The notes under the pieces are model-generated. The model was not told the DNA's origin. It made no database searches and saw only the letters and a list, made by a program, of their open reading frames with translations. Position numbers and translations under genes: made by a program. Of a stretch of DNA of 11,970 nucleotides, positions 1 to 5,767 are shown piece after piece. Source of the DNA: Pseudomonadota bacterium (GTDB lineage: Bacteria; Pseudomonadota; Alphaproteobacteria; Rhizobiales; Hyphomicrobiaceae). Positions within the stretch are counted from its first letter, which is position 1. Each line of letters opens with the position of its first letter. The stretch is taken from the NCBI GenBank assembly GCA_023428365.1, contig JAEYYQ010000491.1, positions 1-11,970 of the forward strand. The letters run 5' to 3'.

Positions 1-221
1 GTTTTTCCTCAGCGCGGATGGCTCGGGATTATGTGGCCATTTATGAAAAGATTCTTTCAAAACGCCGGCACCCAGCCACCACCGTGCCACTTTCCGTGCA
101 TGCGACGGTAACGCCATTGACGACTCCGGTACACGCTTTAGGTGTAGGCGGATCGGCAGCCATGGCTGCCCCAACCGCTAGTAGCGGCGTTGCCCTGACG
201 CGAGCGCCGCCAGCGAGCTAG
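1..221 (+). CDS. Glycosyltransferase, C-terminal end only (partial)
   Basis: The reading frame is open from the window edge (first whole codon at position 3) to a TAG at 219-221. It begins F-S-S-A-R-M-A-R-D-Y-V-A-I-Y-E-K-I-L. This resembles the last helix of GT-B fold, group-1/family-4 glycosyltransferases, which often end in an 'F...RMA..Y...Y..LL' pattern. The remaining 50 or so residues are a low-complexity tail rich in Ala, Thr, Pro and Val with no recognisable domain. The catalytic part lies outside the window, so donor and acceptor cannot be named. The glycosidase gene starts 47 bases downstream on the same strand, which suggests co-transcription and a shared carbohydrate role. The ATG at 18 is an internal Met, not the gene start. 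The family call rests on a short stretch and is moderately sure. Confidence 0.6.
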   Translation, partial: FSSARMARDYVAIYEKILSKRRHPATTVPLSVHATVTPLTTPVHALGVGGSAAMAAPTASSGVALTRAPPAS

Positions 222-268
222 AGGTGTGCGCTCGACGCGCCCGCCGTAGAATAGGTCAGGGGGTACCG

Positions 269-2497
269 ATGACGGCGGTCCATCTTAAAACCGAGCAGTT
301 GCAATATCCGGAGCCGCAGCCTGAGAACGTCGAAAAGGCCTATATTTCCACAGGGCCAGCACATCCCCGCGCAAGTCGATCTCTCAAGCACAATGATACA
401 TTTGCAGTCATCGACGCCCACGGCGACATGAATTGCTCTGCGCCCGGGGCCGATGGTCTGTTTCATCGCGACACCCGCTATCTTTCGTACCTTGAACTGG
501 CCGTTCTGGGCGTGCAGCCGTTACTCTTGGCCTCGAATATTTCCGAAGATGCGACCTATCTTCGGGCCGATCTTACTAATCCGGATATCTATCGCGACGG
601 CCAAATCGCGCTGCTGAAAGACCACGTTCACTTTGAGCGAACCGTTTATGTTCGCGGCGGAATGCTGCATCAGCAGATTACAATCACGAATTACAATGCG
701 ACGCCCGTCCACCTCGTGCTCACCATCGGCTTTGACAGTGATTTCGCCGATCTCTTCGAAGTTCGCGGCATGCGTCGCCCCCGACGTGGAACGATCCATC
801 ATCGCGTTTGCGGCAAACAGGAAGCGGAGATCGTTTGCACCGGTCTCGACAGCGTTCACCGGCGCACCCGTATCACCTTCGAACCCGCACCGGCCGAACT
901 CTCTCCGACGCTCGCAACATACCGGCTGACGATCGCGCCGCAGGAGCGCTCGCCTATCGTCGTCGATGCCGCCTGTACGGCGACCGAAGAATTGCAGAAG
1001 CGCGTGGCTTATTTGCCGGGATTGCTCGAAGCGAGGCGGGATTTCCGCCGAAAAATTCAGCAGCAGGCAATCATTGAAACCGGGAACCCGAGCGTCAACG
1101 AAGTACTGCGCCGATCATCCGCTGATCTGGCGATGCTGACGACGGAGACGCCCCACGGACACTACCCCTACGCTGGGATTCCCTGGTTCTCGACGGCCTT
1201 CGGCCGAGATGGGCTGATCACCGCAATCGAGACCCTCTGGATAAATCCGCAGGCAGCAAGCGGCGTTCTACGCTATCTGGCGCACCATCAGGCCGTTGCT
1301 CACGATCCTGCCTCTGACGCCGAGCCCGGAAAAATACTTCACGAAACTCGCGGCGGTGAAATGGCATCGCTCGGCGAGGTACCCTTCGGTCTGTACTACG
1401 GTAGCATCGATTCAACACCGCTGTTTGTCGTGCTTGCGGGCCTCTATGCAGAGCGGACTGGCGACGACGCGATGCTGGCCGAACTGTGGCCCAATATCGA
1501 AGCTGCCCTTCATTGGATGGACACCTACGGAGACCGCGACGGCGACGGATTTATCGAATATCTGCGCGGCGTGGATACAGGATTAGCGAACCAGGGCTGG
1601 AAGGATTCCTGCGATTCGATCTTTCACGCAGACGGCCAATTAGCCGATGGTCCGATCGCACTCGTTGAAGTGCAAGCCTATGCGTACGAGGCGAAGCGTC
1701 TCGCGGCGCGCGCAGCACGGCGTCTGGGAAAAACTCTGCGGGCGCAGCAATTGGAAGCGAGTGCCAATTCACTGAAGGATAAGTTTGAGAGCGCGTTTTG
1801 GTGCGACGACATCGGGATGTATGTGCTCGCGCTCGACGGCCACAAGCGGCCATGCCGGATTCGCGCCAGTAATGCTGGACACGCACTCGCCACCGGCATC
1901 GCGTCTCGGAGCAGGGCTGACCAAACCTCCGAGCATCTTCTCGGCGCCGCGTTCTTTTCCGGTTGGGGTGTGCGAACCATCGCCGATACCGAGGCGCGCT
2001 ATAATCCGATGTCGTATCATAACGGCTCGATCTGGCCGCATGACAACGCCCTGATCGCATCAGGCCTTGCTCGCATAGGCCGACGTGACGGCGCAGAGCG
2101 CATTCTCAAGGCTTTGTTTGATGCAGCATCGCGGATGGACCAACGCAGACTGCCGGAGTTGTTTTGCGGATTCCGGCGCCGGCGTGGCCGCGCTCCAGTG
2201 CTGTATCCGATGAGCTGCTCACCGCAAGCATGGGCAAGCGGCGCTACATTCTACGTGCTTCAATCGCTGTTAGGCCTGGAGATCCATGGGCGAAGTTCGA
2301 CTTTGCGCTTCAACGCGCCGGTCGTCCCCGATTGGCTCGATTATGTTGAAATTCGCAATCTCACGATCGGCGCAAACACAAAAATAGATGTCCGTCTGAC
2401 GCGGACACAAGATCAGCGGGTTGAAGTCAAGCACACGACGAGGCAGGGCCATGTCGCGATTGAAATAGCGGAAACCGCGAACAATAGCGCGGACTAG
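269..2497 (+). CDS. Amylo-alpha-1,6-glucosidase / glycogen debranching enzyme-type glycosidase
   Basis: This 742-residue protein has the layout of bacterial debranching-type glycosidases: an N-terminal beta-rich domain (about residues 30-260, with the G-L-F-H-R-D-T-R-Y-L-S signature) and a C-terminal (alpha/alpha)6-barrel. Barrel motifs include P-W-F-S-T-A-F-G-R-D-G-L (Asp314), P-G-K-I-L-H-E, N-Q-G-W-K-D-S (Asn441-Ser447), Y-H-N-G-S-I-W-P-H-D and L-P-E-L-F-C-G-F (Glu630). Asp314 and Glu630 are my candidates for the acid/base pair by analogy with related barrel glycosidases. I chose ATG 269 over the in-frame GTG at 224 because A-G-G-G-G-G lies 5 bases before it and the conserved region starts well after. 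The family is usually annotated as cleaving alpha-1,6 branches. Members outside glycogen operons have poorly known substrates, and no glgA/B/C/P gene is visible here. It is probably cytoplasmic, as no signal peptide is seen. It likely forms an operon with the upstream glycosyltransferase. Confidence 0.88.
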   Translation: MTAVHLKTEQLQYPEPQPENVEKAYISTGPAHPRASRSLKHNDTFAVIDAHGDMNCSAPGADGLFHRDTRYLSYLELAVLGVQPLLLASNISEDATYLRADLTNPDIYRDGQIALLKDHVHFERTVYVRGGMLHQQITITNYNATPVHLVLTIGFDSDFADLFEVRGMRRPRRGTIHHRVCGKQEAEIVCTGLDSVHRRTRITFEPAPAELSPTLATYRLTIAPQERSPIVVDAACTATEELQKRVAYLPGLLEARRDFRRKIQQQAIIETGNPSVNEVLRRSSADLAMLTTETPHGHYPYAGIPWFSTAFGRDGLITAIETLWINPQAASGVLRYLAHHQAVAHDPASDAEPGKILHETRGGEMASLGEVPFGLYYGSIDSTPLFVVLAGLYAERTGDDAMLAELWPNIEAALHWMDTYGDRDGDGFIEYLRGVDTGLANQGWKDSCDSIFHADGQLADGPIALVEVQAYAYEAKRLAARAARRLGKTLRAQQLEASANSLKDKFESAFWCDDIGMYVLALDGHKRPCRIRASNAGHALATGIASRSRADQTSEHLLGAAFFSGWGVRTIADTEARYNPMSYHNGSIWPHDNALIASGLARIGRRDGAERILKALFDAASRMDQRRLPELFCGFRRRRGRAPVLYPMSCSPQAWASGATFYVLQSLLGLEIHGRSSTLRFNAPVVPDWLDYVEIRNLTIGANTKIDVRLTRTQDQRVEVKHTTRQGHVAIEIAETANNSAD

Positions 2498-2721
2498 ATA
2501 TTCCGCTTCGCAGACGCCGCGATCTGGCTGATTTCTTATGACTCAAAGCAGCGCCTGAACCCTGCATTAGGGATATTGTTGTCATTTTCCGAATCTTGCT
2601 CCGACGAATGCAACTTCTATTTATCGATCTGGTTTCGCGGGTGACGCGAGTTGAAATCGCGCAGGTCATTAAATGGCGGCGTGCGATTGCTCGTTACCTT
2701 GCCGATTTTACGGAGCAGCCG

Positions 2722-3036
2722 ATGAGTAGCACTTTTTTCGTCACGTCGTTTGCAGCCGCATTGACCGCGGCGACGTTTTTTTTCGCTGCAAGTGGCGACG
2801 CCCAAACACGTCGCCCCGCCCAAAACGCCGCGCCGGCAACAACGACGCAGACCCCCGAGCAGGAACTGCTCAGCAGCGGCCCGCCGGAGACGCTATCCCA
2901 GTGCATGTCCTACTGGGATCCATCGACCCAAATGTCGAAAAGCGAATGGCGAGATACCTGCCAGCGAACTCAAAACGGGCTGAACCCGCTGGGAACGTCG
3001 GAACAGCCGATCCGCGATACGACCAAAAAACGGTGA
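2722..3036 (+). CDS. Small secreted protein of unknown function, two cysteines
   Basis: This 104-residue protein has an N-terminal signal peptide. Its hydrophobic stretch is about residues 5-23 and likely cleavage follows G-D-A at residue 27. A Pro/Ala/Thr/Gln-rich linker follows (about 28-48), then a compact conserved-looking core L-S-Q-C-M-S-Y-W-D-P ... M-S-K-S-E-W-R-D-T-C. Cys61 and Cys80 could form a disulfide in the periplasm. The frame extends upstream to ATG 2596, but that extension is basic and precedes the signal peptide. ATG 2722 has G-G-A-G six bases before it and gives a proper signal sequence, so I chose it. The gene faces the next gene, with only 15 bases between the stop codons. 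The core resembles uncharacterised Rhizobiales proteins I have seen, but I cannot name a function. Confidence 0.75.
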   Translation: MSSTFFVTSFAAALTAATFFFAASGDAQTRRPAQNAAPATTTQTPEQELLSSGPPETLSQCMSYWDPSTQMSKSEWRDTCQRTQNGLNPLGTSEQPIRDTTKKR

Positions 3037-3051
3037 GCATTGCTTCGTAAG

Positions 3052-3333
3052 CTACTTCCGCTCGCGATCCCGCTGCCAATAAACAAACAGTACAGTCACG
3101 ATCGCCGTCAGAACGACGGTCGCCTGGATGTCCGGGCGGTTGATGAACGCGAACCACGTCGTCAGTGCCTGCGAGAAGCCGCCCCGACCGACAAGCATGC
3201 TGTTGGCGACAATGAACGTCAGCGCCACGGCAGCCGTGAGCGCAACCGCAATCGAGACTTGTAGCGTTCTCTTGAAGAGCCGAGGGACCGACAGCTTCTT
3301 TCCCGGCACTGCCAGAACGGTCTTGTCAGACAT
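3052..3333 (-). CDS. Small two-helix membrane protein, unknown function
   Basis: The protein has 93 residues with two predicted membrane segments, about 26-46 and 70-86. The N-terminal part is basic (K-K-L-S-V-P-R-L-F-K-R) and the very end is charged (Q-R-D-R-E-R-K). By the positive-inside rule both ends would face the cytoplasm, with a short periplasmic loop containing R-G-G-F-S-Q-A-L-T-T-W. The ATG at 3331-3333 has a strong G-G-A-G-G seven bases upstream, so the start is well supported. It lies 107 bases downstream of the racemase on the same strand and could be read through from it, or have its own promoter in that gap. I do not recognise the family. Confidence 0.72.
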   Translation of the reverse strand: MSDKTVLAVPGKKLSVPRLFKRTLQVSIAVALTAAVALTFIVANSMLVGRGGFSQALTTWFAFINRPDIQATVVLTAIVTVLFVYWQRDRERK

Positions 3334-3440
3334 TGGCCAACCTCCGATTCAAATCGAACCAAGCCGCCCCGTGAAACGAGGCACGGAACCAACGTGCGCA
3401 TGAACGCGCGCAAGACACAGATGCAAACGCTACCCTTCGC

Positions 3441-4139
3441 TCAACCAGCCCCGAGCGCCCATTCGAGAGCCGCGTCGACATGGATCAGCGTGGTGTCGAA
3501 CACAGGCATCGGAACGTTGGTGGCGTTGAGCAACATCCCGACCTCCGTACATCCCAGGATCAGGCTGTCAGCCCCGGCCACCTTGAGTCTCTCGGCAATC
3601 GCAATGTAGCGCAGACGAGAGGTCTCCTGTGTGATCCCACAGCACAACTCGTCAAAAATAATACGATTGATTTCAGATCGTTCGGCGGAATCCGGAACCA
3701 GAACCTCGATTCCGAAGCGATCGCGCAGACGACCGATGTAGAAGTCTTCTTCCATCGTGTAGCGCGTGCCGATGAGAGCCGGCCGCCTCAATCCGGACGC
3801 TCGAATCTTGTCTGCGGTCGCGTCGGCGACATGCAGAAATGGAATCGAAACCGCCGCCTCGATCGCCGGCGCGACCTTATGCATGGTGTTGGTCGCCAGA
3901 ACGATGATTTCTGCCCCTGCGCGCTCCAAGTCGGCGGCGGTTGCCGCCAGCAGCCTGCCGGCATCGTCCCACCGCCCCTGGGATTGCATCTGCTCGACCT
4001 CAGCAAAATCAACAGACCAGAGCACGACCTTGGCCGAATGCAGCCCGCCCAGCAGCCGCCGTGTCTCTGCATTCAGACGAGCATAGTAAAGCACCGTCGA
4101 TTCGGCGCTCATTCCCCCGATGATCCCGATGACCTTCAT
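3441..4139 (-). CDS. ygeA: Aspartate/glutamate racemase family protein (YgeA-like)
   Basis: This 232-residue cytoplasmic, cofactor-independent amino-acid racemase is similar along its full length to what I recall of E. coli YgeA: M-K-V-I-G-I-I-G-G-M-S start, G-G-L-H-S-A, S-V-D-F, T-N-T-M-H-K, F-L-H-V-A-D-A-T, G-T-R-Y-T-M-E, L-G-C-T-E-V-G and P-V-F-D-T. By my count the active-site pair is Thr83 and Cys197. E. coli L-aspartate/glutamate-specific racemase is reported to use that same Thr/Cys pair, where classical enzymes use Cys/Cys. So it probably interconverts acidic amino acids with preference for the L form; broader specificity is possible. I chose the start at 4139 because it matches the family N terminus and has A-G-G-G just upstream. 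In-frame ATGs at 4181 and 4169 would add 14 or 10 non-conserved residues. The ribosome-binding site is part of a strong inverted repeat (see 4137-4199). The gene is divergent from an EamA transporter. Confidence 0.9.
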   Translation of the reverse strand: MKVIGIIGGMSAESTVLYYARLNAETRRLLGGLHSAKVVLWSVDFAEVEQMQSQGRWDDAGRLLAATAADLERAGAEIIVLATNTMHKVAPAIEAAVSIPFLHVADATADKIRASGLRRPALIGTRYTMEEDFYIGRLRDRFGIEVLVPDSAERSEINRIIFDELCCGITQETSRLRYIAIAERLKVAGADSLILGCTEVGMLLNATNVPMPVFDTTLIHVDAALEWALGAG

Positions 4140-4199
4140 GTCGCCCTGCTTCGGCTGCCTTTGTCCCATGCAAGATAGCATGGATGGTTTGCAGGGCGA
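4137..4199 (-). promoter_or_regulatory. Candidate ribosome-binding-site-masking stem-loop in the racemase leader
   Basis: Bases 4191-4199 (GCAGGGCGA on +) are the exact reverse complement of 4141-4149 (TCGCCCTGC). Read on the minus strand as RNA, this gives a 9-bp Watson-Crick stem with 7 G-C pairs. Its 3' arm contains the A-G-G-G ribosome-binding site and ends one base before the AUG at 4139. The 41-base loop holds a second perfect hairpin, CCATGC/GCATGG (4166-4171 and 4178-4183), with a 6-base loop. Formation of the outer stem should hinder translation initiation. Whether it is transcribed, and what would open it, cannot be seen. Confidence 0.45.
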
Positions 4200-4346
4200 T
4201 CACTTGCTGGCGGTGGAGATCGTGACGGAACGCTGATATGGCTCTGTCCGCCTTGGCTGCCATCCGAGGCAATCGAGGCAGGAAACTGCTGCAAGCAAGA
4301 ACAGGCCGCGTCGTCACTGAAACGCGACCGCAGGAAACGCGACAAG

Positions 4347-5249
4347 ATGACGGATGCTGCGATTACGAAGAAGGACCCGCGCGTGTTCTACGCACTTGCG
4401 TGGATGTGCATCGCGCTTGCGTCTTTTTCGACGATCGCCATTGCGGGACGCTTCGCAGCTCAAGGCGCGACGACTCTCGACATGATGTTCTATCGGAGCC
4501 TCATGTCGCTCGCCATCATTACCACCTTCGTGGTGGCGGGGCCGGGTCTGGCGCAAATGCGCACTCCGTACCTGACCTTGCACACCGTGCGCGCCGTTAC
4601 TCACTTCGTTGGTCAATACAGTTGGCTGGCCGCCCTCACGCTGATCCCACTCGCGCAGCTTTTTGCACTCGAATTCACCGCGCCGATCTGGGTCGCGCTG
4701 CTGGCACCCGTCTTCCTGCATGAGCGGCTCACCCGCACACGCGCGGCTGCCGCTGCTCTCGGTTTCATCGGGCTATTGATCGTTGCTCGCCCAGGGATGA
4801 TCGAAATGAGTTCAGGCGTGGCGTTTGCGCTCCTGGGAGCCGTCGGCTTCGCAATGTCGATGCTCGGCACGAAAGCTCTGACGACACGTCATGAGGGACC
4901 GCTGCGTATCCTGTTCTATATGTTTCTTATCCAGGCCATTCTGTGCCTCTTGCTGCTGTTTGGCGGTGTCCGGCTTTTGGACTGGGCAACCCTCGGCTGG
5001 ATTCTGGTGCTGTCGATTGCCGGTCTTCTGGCGCACTATTCGCTCGTCCGCGCATTCTCATTGGTCGATGCCATCATCGTCGCGCCGATGGATTTCCTGC
5101 GCCTGCCGTTGATCGCCGTAGTTGGTGCGCTGTTTTACGCCGAACCGTTCGATCCAATCGTACTGCTCGGCGGAGCCGTCATCATCGCGGGCAACATGAT
5201 CAACCTTTGGGGCGAACGCCGCGCCCGCGAAAGCGCGGCGAAATCATAG
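4347..5249 (+). CDS. EamA-family (DMT superfamily) transporter
   Basis: This 300-residue inner-membrane protein consists almost wholly of hydrophobic segments, about ten helices in two repeats (roughly residues 15-148 and 155-288), as in drug/metabolite transporters with two EamA domains. The end of each repeat shows the family pattern of a Pro-led helix followed by an acidic residue: around F-T-A-P-I-W-V-A-L-L-A-P-V-F-L-H-E-R (110-127) and M-D-F-L-R-L-P-L-I-A-V-V-G-A-L-F-Y-A-E (248-266). ATG 4347 has A-G-G-A-A ten bases upstream, an acceptable but weak site. Substrates of this family cannot be told from sequence and include amino acids, nucleotides and other metabolites. The divergent racemase makes an amino-acid substrate plausible, but this is only context. 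It is followed by an inverted repeat that probably ends its transcript. Confidence 0.88.
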   Translation: MTDAAITKKDPRVFYALAWMCIALASFSTIAIAGRFAAQGATTLDMMFYRSLMSLAIITTFVVAGPGLAQMRTPYLTLHTVRAVTHFVGQYSWLAALTLIPLAQLFALEFTAPIWVALLAPVFLHERLTRTRAAAAALGFIGLLIVARPGMIEMSSGVAFALLGAVGFAMSMLGTKALTTRHEGPLRILFYMFLIQAILCLLLLFGGVRLLDWATLGWILVLSIAGLLAHYSLVRAFSLVDAIIVAPMDFLRLPLIAVVGALFYAEPFDPIVLLGGAVIIAGNMINLWGERRARESAAKS

Positions 5250-5250
5250 A

Positions 5251-5271
5251 CTGAGACGTGCGGTGTCTCAG
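5251..5271. terminator. Candidate bidirectional terminator between convergent genes
   Basis: A perfect 7-bp inverted repeat, CTGAGAC (5251-5257) and GTCTCAG (5265-5271) with a 7-base loop, starts two bases after the transporter's TAG. It overlaps the stop codon of the facing thioesterase gene (TCA on + at 5268-5270). Position and symmetry fit a shared terminator for two convergent genes. The following T-runs are short (GCTTTGC on +, TGATTT on -), so its strength is doubtful. Confidence 0.45.
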
Positions 5272-5753
5272 GCTTTGCGCGGAATGCCGATGCTGCGCCC
5301 CGCCCTTTCGGGCCTGGGTAATGCCGCGGCAGCGCTCTTGAAAGCTTCAGCACTGGCAAGCAGATCGGCTGGCCATGGTGTGGTCCGCCGTGCTTTCAGA
5401 TCGAGACTGAGAAACATCCATTCGGACGTCGCAGCCACCCATCCCTCGGTGGCATGCTGCATCTCACAGTAGACCTGCATTCGCTTGGCATCGACGTCGA
5501 GGATGCGGACCACAACGCGGACGCTGTCAGTTCCCATCAACTCCCGCAGGTAGCAGATATGGGCTTCAGCGGCGACATACGTGAATCCTGTCGCCTCGAT
5601 ATAAGCAGGCCCAAGCCCAACCTCCACCAGCACCTCATCGAGCGCCCGATCGAAGATGACATTGTAGTACGCCATATTGAGGTGGTCGTTGTAGTCAATC
5701 CACGCCTTCTCGATCTGGATCGGCGAGGAGACCAGCAGTCCGGTATTGGGCAT
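5268..5753 (-). CDS. Hot-dog-fold acyl-CoA thioesterase (4HBT_2-like)
   Basis: The protein has 161 residues, the usual size for a single hot-dog domain. The active-site signature W-I-D-Y-N-D-H-L-N-M-A-Y-Y lies at residues 18-30, with Asp20, His24 and Asn26 in the positions conserved among 4-hydroxybenzoyl-CoA thioesterase-type enzymes; the helix F-D-R-A-L-D-E follows. These enzymes hydrolyse acyl-CoA thioesters in the cytoplasm. The motif resembles thioesterases found with carnitine/betaine genes, but no such genes are nearby, so the acyl group is unknown. I chose ATG 5753, which has A-G-G-A-A about 8 bases upstream and starts just before the conserved strand. The longer frame to 5855 would run into the exporter gene. 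It starts 14 bases after the exporter's stop codon, so the two are almost certainly one transcript and translationally close. An alternative name is YbgC/FadM-like thioesterase. Confidence 0.85.
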   Translation of the reverse strand: MPNTGLLVSSPIQIEKAWIDYNDHLNMAYYNVIFDRALDEVLVEVGLGPAYIEATGFTYVAAEAHICYLRELMGTDSVRVVVRILDVDAKRMQVYCEMQHATEGWVAATSEWMFLSLDLKARRTTPWPADLLASAEAFKSAAAALPRPERAGRSIGIPRKA

Positions 5754-5767
5754 TCCCACTTCCTGTA

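Noticed and set aside
3345..3356. Palindrome CGATT-CA-AATCG next to the ribosome-binding site of the small membrane protein gene
   Set aside because: The 2-base centre prevents a stable RNA hairpin, and a 12-bp palindrome alone is weak evidence for an operator.
3480..4178. Long open frame (232 codons) on + opposite the racemase
   Set aside because: The racemase on the minus strand has unmistakable family motifs throughout. The opposite translation is Arg/Gln/His-rich and featureless.
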